Assembly (NCBI RefSeq): GCF_009766005.1
Contig: NZ_LMUK01000046.1
Coordinates: 191,687 to 255,686 of the forward strand
Direction: 5' to 3'
DNA length: 64,000 bases
Source of the DNA: Bradyrhizobium sp. S69
GTDB lineage: Bacteria; Pseudomonadota; Alphaproteobacteria; Rhizobiales; Xanthobacteraceae
Part shown: positions 33,849 to 42,518 of the stretch, piece by piece
How the letters are laid out: the number at the start of each line of letters is the position of its first letter
Position numbering within the stretch: the stretch's first letter is position 1
Program-made: the position numbers and the translations under genes
The notes under the pieces: model-generated
The model's database searches: none
What the model was told of the DNA's origin: nothing
The model's input: the letters and a program-made list of their open reading frames with translations, nothing else

Positions 33849-33948
33849 CTCCCTCCCCCTTGCGGGGGAGGGTCGGGGTGGGGGGTGGCCACAAGCTCAG
33901 TGCTTGGAGACCCCCACCCCCGACCCCTCCCCGCAAGGGGGAGGGGAG
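33849..33948. repeat. Repeat family B (copy 3)
   Basis: CTCCCTCCCCCTTGCGGGGG and CCCCGCAAGGGGGAGGGGAG are inverted arms around CACAAGCTCAGTGCTTGGAG. Confidence 0.92.
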
Positions 33949-33972
33949 CAGGACGATTGTAGCCGGGCGTTC

Positions 33973-35187
33973 TCAGTTCGCCTTGACCAGCGGGCAGCCG
34001 CCTTTGTCGAGCGGACGGAAGGCTTCATCGCCGGGCACGGTGGCGATCAGCTTGTAGAGATCCCACTCGCCCTTGGACTCTTCCGGCTTCTTGGTCTCGA
34101 ACAGATACATGTCGTGGACCATGCGGCCGTCGATCCGGATCTTGCCGTTCTTGGCGAAGAAATCGTTGACCGGCGTCGCCCGCATCTGCGCCATCACCTT
34201 CGGCGCTTCGTCGGTGCCGATCGCCTCGATCGCCTTCAAATAATGCATCGTCGCCGAATACAGCCCGGCCTGGATCATGGTGGGCATGTGGCCGACCTTG
34301 GCGTTGAACCGGTTCGAGAAGGCGCGGGTCTCGTCATTCATGTCCCAGTAGAAAGCGTCGGTGACGATCAGGCCCTGGGTCTCCTTGAGGCCGAGCGAAT
34401 GGGTGTCGGTGATTTCCTGCAGCAGCGCGATCATCTTCTGACCGCCCTGGGTGATGCCGAACTCGGACGCCTGCTTCAATGCGTTGGTGGTGTCACCACC
34501 GGCATTGGCAAGCGCCACGACCTTGGCCTTGGAGGCCTGGGCTTGCAGCAGGAACGACGAGAAATCCGACGAGTTCAGGGGATGGCGGACGCTGCCGAGC
34601 ACCTTGCCGCCGCTTTCCTTGACCACGTTGGCGGCGTCGCGCTCCAGCGCCATGCCGAAGGCGTAGTCGGCGGTAATGAAGAACCAGGTATCTTCGCCGC
34701 GCTTGACCATCGCCTTGCCGGCGACGTTGGACAGCGCGTAGGTGTCATAGGTCCAGTGCACGGTATTGGGCGAGCAGGCCGGGCCGGTGATGTCGGAGCT
34801 GCCGCCGCCGGAATTGATGTGGATCTTGTTCTTTTCGCGGGTCAGCGCCGAGATCGGCAGGGCGACCGAAGAGGTCGGCACGTCGAAGATCGCATCGACC
34901 TTCTCGTTGTCGTACCAGTTGCGCGCGATGGCGATGCCGACGTCGGGCTTGTTCTGATGATCGGCGGAGGTCACCTCGACCGGCTTGCCCTTCACCTTGC
35001 CACCGTAATCGGCAACCGCCATCTCGACGGCGGCAACCGAACCCTTGCCGGTCGCGTCGGCATAGAGGCTCGACATGTCGGTGAGAACGCCGATCTTGAC
35101 GACATCGTCGGAGATCTGCGCGTTCGCCGCAGTGCCGGACGCGGCGAGAACGAGGCCGGCCGCTACCACGGCTGCAAGTGACTTCAT
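33973..35187 (-). CDS. ABC transporter substrate-binding protein (branched-chain amino acid type)
   Basis: 404-aa periplasmic type I binding protein (Peripl_BP_6/LivK-like). Signal peptide MKSLAAVVAAGLVLAASGTA, cleaved after NAQ. The mature protein starts VKIGVLTDMSSLYADATGKG; further family segments are VEVTSADHQNKPDVGIAIAR and WFFITADYAFGMALERDAA. No permease or ATPase gene is adjacent, so it is an orphan SBP in this window. Bradyrhizobium has very many of these; ligand unknown (amino acid, amide or aromatic acid). Confidence 0.93.
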   Translation of the reverse strand: MKSLAAVVAAGLVLAASGTAANAQISDDVVKIGVLTDMSSLYADATGKGSVAAVEMAVADYGGKVKGKPVEVTSADHQNKPDVGIAIARNWYDNEKVDAIFDVPTSSVALPISALTREKNKIHINSGGGSSDITGPACSPNTVHWTYDTYALSNVAGKAMVKRGEDTWFFITADYAFGMALERDAANVVKESGGKVLGSVRHPLNSSDFSSFLLQAQASKAKVVALANAGGDTTNALKQASEFGITQGGQKMIALLQEITDTHSLGLKETQGLIVTDAFYWDMNDETRAFSNRFNAKVGHMPTMIQAGLYSATMHYLKAIEAIGTDEAPKVMAQMRATPVNDFFAKNGKIRIDGRMVHDMYLFETKKPEESKGEWDLYKLIATVPGDEAFRPLDKGGCPLVKAN

Positions 35188-35427
35188 GGTGTCTATCTCC
35201 CTTGGGTTTTCGTTTTGGCGTCTTGTGACGCGCCTGTTCTAGCCGCGTTCGGGCAAGCCCGCAAAGCCGACTTTTTGGGTAGGCCGGGCGGAGGCCAGCC
35301 GGGTAAATCAGCCTGAAATCGGCGGGAACGCGGGCCTTCGGGTCACTTTTTCTTTGCTGGCAGGTGAGCGGGAGCCGAACGACACTGCCGCGCGTTGGTG
35401 TCTTGCTCGGCACGGAGGTCGATCCAG

Positions 35428-36405
35428 ATGGGTTTTGAAAACGGTGTTGATGTCGGCCGCGGCACCTCGCGGCGAGGTTTGTTCCGGGGGGCCTGGCAGG
35501 GGGCCTTGGGTGTTGCCTTGGGTGTCGGGGCAGGGCTGATTCTGGACGGGATGCGGCCGGCCTTCGGCCAGCCCGGTTCAGGCATCGCGACCCGGCCGAT
35601 CCCCCATTCGGGTGAGCTGTTGCCCGTGATCGGGCTCGGCACCGCCAACGATTTTCAGGTCACGCCGGAGGGCGAGGCGAGAGCCAACGTGAAGAAGGTG
35701 GTCGATGATCTCCTGGTGCAGGGCTGCAAGTTGATCGACACCGCGTCGTCCTATGGTGCGGCGGAAAGCGTGCTGGGCGATCTGTTGTCCGACCAGGATC
35801 GCACAAAAGTCTTTCTGGCCACCAAGATCGAGGACGGCAGCACGTCCGGCGGGTCGGCTGAATTCCACCATTCGCTCGAACGGCTGCGTTATCGACAGGT
35901 CGATCTCCTGCAACTGCACAACGTGCAGAATCCACGGCAGGATCTCGCGCCGTTTCGCGACTGGAAGGCGCAGGGGCTCTGCCGCTATATCGGGATCACG
36001 ACGACGTTCAAGAGCGACTACGGCGCGGCGGAAGCGGTGATCGCCAAACAGAAGCCGGATTTCTTCCAGGTCGATTATTCGCTGGCGGACCGCGACGCCG
36101 AAAGGCGGCTGCTGCCCGCCGCGCGCGATGCCGGTGCGGCGGTGCTGACCGCGCTGCCGTTTGGCCGAAGTTCGGTGTTCCAGGCGGTGCGCGGCAAGTC
36201 CGTTCCGGAATGGGCGCGCGAGTTCGATGCAACCACCTGGCCGCAATTCTTCCTGAAATTCCTGCTCGGCCATGAAGCGGTGACGGCGGTGATCCCGGGC
36301 ACCACCAATCCCGCCCATCTGTCCGACAACATCAGCGCCGGAAGCGGCCGGTTCCCCGATGCGAGGCAGCGCCAGGCCATGATCGAATTCTTCGCGACGC
36401 TTTGA
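35428..36405 (+). CDS. Tat-exported aldo/keto reductase-like protein
   Basis: 325 aa. The N-terminus has a twin-arginine signal: SRRGLFRGAW followed by a hydrophobic stretch (LGVALGVGAGLILDG) and cleavage near AFGQ. The aldo/keto reductase barrel follows with IGLGTANDF, DTASSYGAAESVLG, the catalytic Lys in FLATKIED, LLQLHNVQN and the cofactor segment AVIPGTTNPAHLSDN. The Tyr in SSYG is the catalytic Tyr. Twin-arginine export suggests folding with cofactor before export. GGAGG lies 11 bp before the ATG. The next gene also encodes a Tat oxidoreductase. Confidence 0.9.
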   Translation: MGFENGVDVGRGTSRRGLFRGAWQGALGVALGVGAGLILDGMRPAFGQPGSGIATRPIPHSGELLPVIGLGTANDFQVTPEGEARANVKKVVDDLLVQGCKLIDTASSYGAAESVLGDLLSDQDRTKVFLATKIEDGSTSGGSAEFHHSLERLRYRQVDLLQLHNVQNPRQDLAPFRDWKAQGLCRYIGITTTFKSDYGAAEAVIAKQKPDFFQVDYSLADRDAERRLLPAARDAGAAVLTALPFGRSSVFQAVRGKSVPEWAREFDATTWPQFFLKFLLGHEAVTAVIPGTTNPAHLSDNISAGSGRFPDARQRQAMIEFFATL

Positions 36406-36453
36406 GAGACTGAACCAAGAAGCGGCCTATCAAACTACGTCTTTCGTAAAGTT

Positions 36454-36581
36454 CGTCATGCCCGGGCTTGTCCTGGGCATCCACGTCTTTGCAGGACTTA
36501 AGCAAGAATAGACGTGGATGGCCGGGACATAGGCGAGCGGAAGCGACGCCGTCCTTCAGACGGCTATGCCCGGCCATGACG
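36454..36581. repeat. Palindromic repeat, family C (copy 3)
   Basis: CGTCATGCCCGGGCTTGTCC and the inverted arm ending GCCCGGCCATGACG. It fills much of the 337-bp gap before the next Tat protein; nothing else gene-like is seen there. Confidence 0.9.
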
Positions 36582-36742
36582 AGAGGGTGGCTCTGATGTC
36601 AACGATTACGATGATGTGATCGCGCTTCGCTACGTTACGATTCCATACTCCGCCGGCGCGTCGAATAATTCGTGTTTTCGATTGTTAGTTGGATATCCGT
36701 TCGCGCCGAAAAAATTACGCCAAAAAAGTGGGAGAGAAATCC

Positions 36743-37483
36743 ATGTCCGATGCCGATCGCCCCAGCCTCAACCGCCGCACGCTGCTGCGTGCCGGCAGCT
36801 TTGCCGGTCTCGCTCTCGCCGCGGGCCTGTCACGCCCCGCATCCGCCCAGGCGCCGTTGAAGATCGGCATCATCGGGGGCGGGCATATCGGCAGCACGCT
36901 CGGAACGCTCTGGGTCAAATCGGGGCATCCCGTGATGTTCTCGTCGCGCCATCCCGAAGAGCTTGCTCCGCTGGTGCAGGGGCTCGGCGATCTCGCCAAG
37001 GCCGGCCCGGTCGCGGATGCGATCGCGTTCGGCGACGTGGTGTTCATCGCGGTGCCCTATGGCGCTTATCCACAGATCGGCAAGGATTATGGCAGCCAGC
37101 TGGCCGGGAAAGTGGTGCTCGATGCCGGCAATGCAACGGTGGCGCGCGATGGCGATATCACGGCGGAGACCAAGGAGGAGGGCATCGGCCTGACCTCGGC
37201 GAAATATCTGCCGGGCGCCAGGATCGTGCGGGCCTTCAACAGCATGGCCTTCAAGTTTTTCGCCTCGGAAGCCAATCGAGCCGGCGACCGCATGGCGATA
37301 CCGATCGCAGGCGACGACAAGGATGCGCTGGCGACGGCCTCGACATTGGTGCACGACGCCGGCTTCGATCCGGTCGTGATCGGGCCGCTGGCGCGCGCCA
37401 AGGATTTTTCGCAAGGCAATCCGCTTTATGGTCTGCAATTGACGGCCGCGGAAATGCGTCAGCGCGCCGATGCGCTCAAGTAG
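36743..37483 (+). CDS. Tat-exported NADP-binding F420-dependent-type oxidoreductase
   Basis: 246 aa. The N-terminus is a Tat signal (SLNRRTLLRAGSFAGLALAA, cleaved after ASA). A Rossmann domain of the NADP oxidoreductase/coenzyme-F420-dependent family follows: KIGIIGGGHIGSTLGTLWVK, SSRHPEEL, DVVFIAVPYGAY and RAFNSMAFKFF. GGGAGAG precedes the ATG at 36743. Cytosolic relatives reduce F420 or act on ketoacids; a periplasmic location with a bound dinucleotide would be unusual. Same strand as the Tat aldo/keto reductase upstream. Confidence 0.88.
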   Translation: MSDADRPSLNRRTLLRAGSFAGLALAAGLSRPASAQAPLKIGIIGGGHIGSTLGTLWVKSGHPVMFSSRHPEELAPLVQGLGDLAKAGPVADAIAFGDVVFIAVPYGAYPQIGKDYGSQLAGKVVLDAGNATVARDGDITAETKEEGIGLTSAKYLPGARIVRAFNSMAFKFFASEANRAGDRMAIPIAGDDKDALATASTLVHDAGFDPVVIGPLARAKDFSQGNPLYGLQLTAAEMRQRADALK

Positions 37484-37541
37484 CTCGCAAGCAAGCAGCT
37501 TTCGCAGGTAGCTCTCGCGCTCAGGTAAAGGGTTCAACTTG

Positions 37542-38876
37542 ATGGCACTGGCCGATGCGCCGCCGCAGTCCGATTCCGCCTTCCATCGTTTCCTGAGCAA
37601 GATCATCGACGTCAGGCCGAGCGAGGTGCCGGCGCTGGCGTGGTCGTGGCTCTATATCTTCTCGCTGCTGTCGTCCTATTACATCATGCGTCCGATCCGC
37701 GATCAGATGGGGGTCGCGGGCGGCGTCAATAATCTGCAATGGCTGTTTACCGGCACCCTGATCGGCATGCTGCTGCTGAACCTGCCGTTCTCCTATCTGG
37801 TCAAGACCTTCCCGCGTCAGCAATTCATCTCGATCTCGTATCGTTTCTTTGCCGCCAACATCCTGTTGTTTGCGCTGGCGCTGTATGTCGCGACGCCGGA
37901 ACAGACCATCTGGGTCGGGCGGATTTTCTTCATCTGGACTTCGATCTTCAATCTGTTCGTGGTTTCGATCTTCTGGCAGATGATCGTCGATGTCTTTACC
38001 TCCGAGCAGGGCAAGCGGCTGTTCGGCTTCATCGCCGCGGGCGCCACGCTCGGTGCGATCTCAGGCTCGCTGTTCACGGTATCGACGGTGGAGCATATGG
38101 CGCCCGGCTATTTGATGGTCGGCGCGGCATTGATGCTCGAGGTCGCCGTGTTCTGTGTGCGCCGGCTCTCCGGCCTGTCGGCGGCGTTGTCGGAACGGCC
38201 GCAGGCCGAGCAGTCGGAGGCGCCGATCGGCGGAACGCTGCTGAGCGGCTTTCGCGATGCGCTGTCGTCGACTTATTTGTTGAATGTGAGCCTGTTTCTG
38301 CTGCTGTACGCGGTGACGTCGACGTTCCTGTATTTTCAGCAGGCCGCCGTGGTCAGCCACAGTTTCGAAAGCCGCGCGGCGCAGACCGCCTTTTTCGCCA
38401 CCGTCGATCTCGGCGTCAACGCGCTGACGCTGGTGGTGCAATTGTTCCTGACCGGTCGGATATTGAAGCGGTTCGGCGTCGGACCCACGCTGTCGCTGCT
38501 GCCGCTGTTCAGCGTGATCGGCTTCGGTGCGGTGGCGCTGGTCCCGACCTTGGCCTCGGTGGTCGGATTCCAACTGATCCGCCGTGCCGGCAATTTCGCG
38601 ATCGCGCGGCCGACCCGCGAGGTGCTGTTCACCGTGCTGCCGCGCGAGGACCGCTACAAGGCCAAGAGCTTTATCGATACGGCGGTCTATCGTCTCGGCG
38701 ACCAGCTCGGCGCCTGGTCGTTTGCGCTGCTCACCTTCCTCAAGCTCGGCCTCGGCGCGATCTCCATCGTCGCCGCGGCGGCCTCGGTGCTGTGGCTCAT
38801 CAATAGCTGGTGGCTCGGCCGCAGGCAGGACGTGCTGGCGCAAGCGCAGGAAACGCGTTCGGAAGTGGCGAACTGA
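37542..38876 (+). CDS. MFS-fold transporter resembling NTT/TLC nucleotide carriers
   Basis: 444 aa with about 11-12 hydrophobic helices. The first helix region SWLYIFSLLSSYYIMRPIRD and the RDQMG segment resemble the YYxLRPxRD pattern of bacterial NTP/NDP-exchange (TLC family) proteins; later helices include LFTGTLIGMLLLNLPFSYLV and FGFIAAGATLGAISGSL. Substrate is not known: true nucleotide exchange is typical of intracellular parasites, so here another solute is more likely. ATG at 37542 follows AAAGGGTTCAACTTG. It lies 58 bp after the Tat oxidoreductase gene. Confidence 0.85.
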   Translation: MALADAPPQSDSAFHRFLSKIIDVRPSEVPALAWSWLYIFSLLSSYYIMRPIRDQMGVAGGVNNLQWLFTGTLIGMLLLNLPFSYLVKTFPRQQFISISYRFFAANILLFALALYVATPEQTIWVGRIFFIWTSIFNLFVVSIFWQMIVDVFTSEQGKRLFGFIAAGATLGAISGSLFTVSTVEHMAPGYLMVGAALMLEVAVFCVRRLSGLSAALSERPQAEQSEAPIGGTLLSGFRDALSSTYLLNVSLFLLLYAVTSTFLYFQQAAVVSHSFESRAAQTAFFATVDLGVNALTLVVQLFLTGRILKRFGVGPTLSLLPLFSVIGFGAVALVPTLASVVGFQLIRRAGNFAIARPTREVLFTVLPREDRYKAKSFIDTAVYRLGDQLGAWSFALLTFLKLGLGAISIVAAAASVLWLINSWWLGRRQDVLAQAQETRSEVAN

Positions 38877-38948
38877 TATCGATCGGTGACGGCGTGTCGG
38901 CGGCTGCGCCCGGCCGATCGTGTCGGCCGGGTGCAAAGGTCCGGTTTC

Positions 38949-40439
38949 TCACACGTTGAGATTCATCCAGACCGCCTTCGGCTCGGTAAAGTTATCGATT
39001 GCGGCGGTGCCATGTTCGCGGCCGAAGCCGGAATCGCGCACGCCGCCCCACGGCAACCGCACATCGGTATAGCCATAGGTATTGATCCAGACCGTACCGG
39101 CCTTCGCCTTCTTGGCGAAACGCTGCACACGGCCGATGTCGCGGCTCCAGACGCCGGCGGCGAGGCTGTAGGCCGTGCCGTTGGCGATGCGCAGCGCGTC
39201 GGCTTCATCGCGGAACTTGATTACGCTGACCACGGGGCCGAAGATTTCCTCCTGCGAGATCCGCATCTCATGCTCGACGCCGGCGAACACCGCCGGGCTG
39301 ATGAAGTAGCCGCGGTCGCCGACCCGCTCGCCACCGGTGGTCAATAGCGCGCCTTCCTTCTGGCCGATATCGACATAATCGAGGATGCTCTTCATCTGCT
39401 TTTCGGAGATCACCGGGCCCATCACGGTGGCGCGGTCGGCGGGATCACCGAGCCGGATCGACTTGGCGCGCTGGGTCAGCCGCTCGACCACTTCGTCGTA
39501 GACCTTTTCGTGCGCCAGCACGCGGGAACCTGCCGAGCACACCTGTCCGGCATTGAAGAAGATGCCGGACGCGGCGGCCTTGCTGGCGGCTTCGACATCG
39601 GCGTCGTCGAAGATCACGTTGGCGGACTTGCCGCCGAGTTCGAGCGACACCCGTTTGAAGTTGCCGGCAGCACCCCGCAGAATGCCACGGCCGACGCCGG
39701 GCGATCCAGTGAAGGTGATCTTGTCGACGTCGGGATGATTGACTAGGGCTTCGCCGACCGTTCGGCCGGGGCCGGTGACGATGTTGAGCACGCCCGGCGG
39801 CAAGCCTGCCTCGAGCGCCAGTTCGCCGAGACGCAACGCCGACAACGACGTCAGCTCGGCCGGCTTCATCACGATGGTGCAGCCGCAGGCCAGCGCCGGC
39901 GCCAGCTTCCACATCCCGATCATCAACGGGAAATTCCACGGCACGATCACGGCGACGACGCCGACCGGCTCGCGCACCGTGTAGGTCAGCGCGTCATCGC
40001 GGGTGGAAACCACCTCGCCGTGGATCTTGTCGGCCCAGCCGGCGTAGTACGTCAGCGTATCGATCGCGGCGGGCAGATCCTGCCGCAGCACGCCGGAGAT
40101 CGGCTTGCCGGCATCGAGGCTCTCAAGTGCGGCGATTTCGTCGGCATGCTGCTTCATCAGCTCGACCAGCCGGAGCAGGATTTGTCCGCGCTCCGAGGCC
40201 TTCATGGTGCGCCAGGGACCTTCGAAGGCGCGCCGCGCCGCGGCAACCGCGCGATCGACGTCGGCTGCGTTGCCTTCGGAGACCTCGGCGATGACCTGTT
40301 CGGTGGCGGGGTTGAGGGTCTTGAAGGTGCGGCCGGAGACCGAGGGGACATGCTGGCCGTCGATCAGCAGCAATCTGGGCTTGGCGATCGAGGTCGGCGC
40401 GGTCACGTCGCGGGAATAGTCATATGCAATCGACATCAT
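38949..40439 (-). CDS. NAD-dependent aldehyde dehydrogenase
   Basis: 496-aa aldehyde dehydrogenase. It has PWNFPLMIGMWKLAPALACG, the cofactor segment FTGSPGVGRGI, catalytic Glu in SLELGGKSANV and nucleophile Cys in FFNAGQVCSAGSRV; the end NTYGYTDVRLPWGGVRDSGFG fits the betaine/phenylacetaldehyde-type subfamily. ATGs at 40439 and 40436 both follow AGGAGG. It is divergent from a ModE-like regulator and likely controlled by it. Substrate unknown. Confidence 0.95.
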   Translation of the reverse strand: MMSIAYDYSRDVTAPTSIAKPRLLLIDGQHVPSVSGRTFKTLNPATEQVIAEVSEGNAADVDRAVAAARRAFEGPWRTMKASERGQILLRLVELMKQHADEIAALESLDAGKPISGVLRQDLPAAIDTLTYYAGWADKIHGEVVSTRDDALTYTVREPVGVVAVIVPWNFPLMIGMWKLAPALACGCTIVMKPAELTSLSALRLGELALEAGLPPGVLNIVTGPGRTVGEALVNHPDVDKITFTGSPGVGRGILRGAAGNFKRVSLELGGKSANVIFDDADVEAASKAAASGIFFNAGQVCSAGSRVLAHEKVYDEVVERLTQRAKSIRLGDPADRATVMGPVISEKQMKSILDYVDIGQKEGALLTTGGERVGDRGYFISPAVFAGVEHEMRISQEEIFGPVVSVIKFRDEADALRIANGTAYSLAAGVWSRDIGRVQRFAKKAKAGTVWINTYGYTDVRLPWGGVRDSGFGREHGTAAIDNFTEPKAVWMNLNV

Positions 40440-40520
40440 ATTCCTCCTGTTATTTCCTCCAATGTGTGTATTAAATATACCAGAGTAAATATGATATCTT
40501 CTGCCTATGACGCCTCATGA

Positions 40521-40538
40521 TATGAAGTAAATTTCATA
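40521..40538. promoter_or_regulatory. Candidate operator in ALDH/regulator divergent promoter
   Basis: TATGAA-GTAAAT-TTCATA is a perfect inverted repeat with a 6-bp centre, in the 100-bp AT-rich divergent region just upstream of the regulator start. Likely an autoregulatory site; inferred. Confidence 0.4.
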
Positions 40539-40551
40539 AGTGGATAGGCCA

Positions 40552-41637
40552 ATGCACATCGAGATCGAGACCGTCTGGCGATTCCACAAGGAGGGCAGCC
40601 CGCAAACCGCGGTGGTGATGCTCGGCATCCTCAACGAGATCCGGAAAACAGGAAAACTCACCAGTGCGGCGAAACATGCCCAGCTGTCCTATCGACATGT
40701 CTGGAACCTGGTCGAGCAGTGGTCGGATTTCTTCGGCGTTCCCCTGGTCGAAACCCATCGCGGCAAGGGCACCAAGCTGACCGCGTTCGGCGAAAAGCTG
40801 GTCTGGGCCGGTGAGCGCATGCAGGCGCGTCTTGGTCCGCAGCTTGAGAACCTGGCGCAGGAACTCGCGACCGAGATCAAGCCGTTCCTGCACCAGCGCC
40901 CCTCGGTGATCCGGGTTCACGCCAGCCACGGTTTTGCCGTCTCGAAGCTGCGCGAATTGCTCGACCGGGAACCCGGCATCGGCGTCGACCTGCGTTATGT
41001 CAGCAACCAGCACTCCTTGGTCTCGCTGGCGCAGGGCGCCTGCGACCTCTCCGGCGTGCATCTGCCGCGCGGCGAATTGCGCGCGCAGAGCATCCGCGCC
41101 TGCAAGGAATGGCTCGACCCGCGCGAGGACCGCGTGATTCATTTCGTGACCCGCGAGATGGGACTGATGGTCAAGCGCGGCAACCCGCTCAAGATCGATT
41201 CGTTGCAGGCGCTGGTCGAGCGCAAGGCGCGTTTCGTCAACCGCGACCACGATTCCGGCACCCGCCTGCTGTTCGACCAGTTGCTGGCCCAGCACAGGAT
41301 CGACGAAGCCAAAATCAGCGGCGCGCAGCAGATGGAGTTCACCCACGCCGCGGTCGCCGCCTACGTCGCCAGCGGCATGGCGGATGCGAGTTTTGGCGTC
41401 GAGGCCGCGGCCCGGCAATTCGGGCTCGATTTTGTCAGGCTGTTGACCGAGGATTATTTCTTTGTCTGCAAGCGCGGCTTCCTGGAAACCGAGCCGATGC
41501 GGCGCGTGCTCGACATCATGAAGGGCCGCGAATTCCACGAGGAGGTCGCAAGCCTGCCCGGCTATGTCGCCACCGACACCGGCACGGTCAGCAGCGTAAA
41601 GGAATTTCTTGAGAGTGTGGATACGGGTGCGGGCTGA
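40552..41637 (+). CDS. ModE-type HTH regulator with periplasmic-binding-like sensor domain
   Basis: 361 aa. The N-terminal winged HTH (about 1-95) is of the ModE/LysR type: AVVMLGILNEIRKTGKLTSAAKHAQLSYRHVW and GVPLVETHRGKGTKLTAFG. The C-terminal ~220 residues form a PBP-like ligand domain: VIRVHASHGFAVSKLRELL, HSLVSLAQGACDLSGVHLP, FVNRDHDSGTRLLFDQLL and HAAVAAYVASGMADASFGVE. This domain order is found in one-component molybdate-like sensors. GTG at 40540 and ATG at 40552 are both possible starts. Probably controls the divergent aldehyde dehydrogenase. Confidence 0.9.
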   Translation: MHIEIETVWRFHKEGSPQTAVVMLGILNEIRKTGKLTSAAKHAQLSYRHVWNLVEQWSDFFGVPLVETHRGKGTKLTAFGEKLVWAGERMQARLGPQLENLAQELATEIKPFLHQRPSVIRVHASHGFAVSKLRELLDREPGIGVDLRYVSNQHSLVSLAQGACDLSGVHLPRGELRAQSIRACKEWLDPREDRVIHFVTREMGLMVKRGNPLKIDSLQALVERKARFVNRDHDSGTRLLFDQLLAQHRIDEAKISGAQQMEFTHAAVAAYVASGMADASFGVEAAARQFGLDFVRLLTEDYFFVCKRGFLETEPMRRVLDIMKGREFHEEVASLPGYVATDTGTVSSVKEFLESVDTGAG

Positions 41638-41710
41638 AACAGAGCGCGATAAGGCTGGGCAACTCCTCTTCCTCGCCCCGCTCTTGAGCGTGTGAAGCTA
41701 CCTCGGCGGC

Positions 41711-41847
41711 CGTCATCCCCGGGACGAACGCAATTGCGTTCGCCCGTGAGGAGCGCGCCCTTGCGCGCGTCTCGAAGGATGGTGTTCAGCGCAGTGCTTG
41801 CGGCCATCCTTCGAGGCGCGCAAAAAAGCGCGCACCTCAGGATGACG
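41711..41847. repeat. Repeat family A (copy 5)
   Basis: It opens CGTCATCCCCGGGACGAACGC and closes CACCTCAGGATGACG. It fills most of the 290-bp gap after the regulator gene. Confidence 0.9.
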
Positions 41848-41927
41848 TCGGTGATTGTTTCACAGCCTTTCTTGCGGGGCGAGGTGACGAACTTGCGTCA
41901 TTCCGGTCAAGCTCGCGCACCGTTTAC

Positions 41928-42434
41928 TCACGCGATCGGCAGATATTTGCAGACGAACGTAAAGGGCTTTTCGCGGGCGGCTTTGGTCAGTTTCAGCGAA
42001 TATCCGTAGCGTTGCATCGATGCGGTGACATCGACCGCCTTCTCGACGTCGAACAGCCTGTCCCGGTGCGGCAGCGTCCAGTGCCGGATCTGGGCTTTTG
42101 CCCGGGCTTTGGCGCTGTTTTCGTCCGGCATCACCAGCAGGATATTCTTGTGCAGTTCGCTGAATTCGGCGGGATCGTAGCCGCCGAGATTGACGAAGAA
42201 GAGTTTGTCGCGGCCTTCAGCCGGCGCATCCGTGGTCAGCGTGATATCGAAGCCATCGGCTTGCTCGACGGCGCCCCAGCAATCCAGATGCAGGCTGTCA
42301 GCGTCGCCCCACCACTGCCGGCGCAAATCCTCGTGGCAGTCTTCCGGCGTCTCCCCGATCGAAAAGCGCACGTCGTGCAGCTCCACATTGGAGTTGCCGC
42401 AATTGCCGCCGACATAAAACATGAACAGCTTCAT
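41928..42434 (-). CDS. DUF1543 domain protein
   Basis: 168-aa cytosolic protein starting KLFMFYVGGNCGNSNVELHDV, the typical DUF1543 opening, with FVNLGGYDPAEFSELHKNILLV in the middle. The family has a duplicated small alpha/beta unit and no known function. The start at 42434 gives this N-terminus exactly; the in-frame extension to 42476 lies in repeat G. Confidence 0.88.
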   Translation of the reverse strand: MKLFMFYVGGNCGNSNVELHDVRFSIGETPEDCHEDLRRQWWGDADSLHLDCWGAVEQADGFDITLTTDAPAEGRDKLFFVNLGGYDPAEFSELHKNILLVMPDENSAKARAKAQIRHWTLPHRDRLFDVEKAVDVTASMQRYGYSLKLTKAAREKPFTFVCKYLPIA

Positions 42435-42460
42435 CGCGCCGTATCCCGTATCGTTGTTCT

Positions 42461-42510
42461 GACGCGTTTTCTTCACGCGAACCGGTGCCCACTTCGCTTG
42501 AAAACGCTCT
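42461..42510. repeat. Repeat family G (copy 2)
   Basis: GACGCGTTTTCTTCACGCGA at the left and TTGAAAACGCTCT at the right, as in copy 1 at 27548 but with a shorter centre. Confidence 0.8.
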
Positions 42511-42518
42511 AGGGGATT

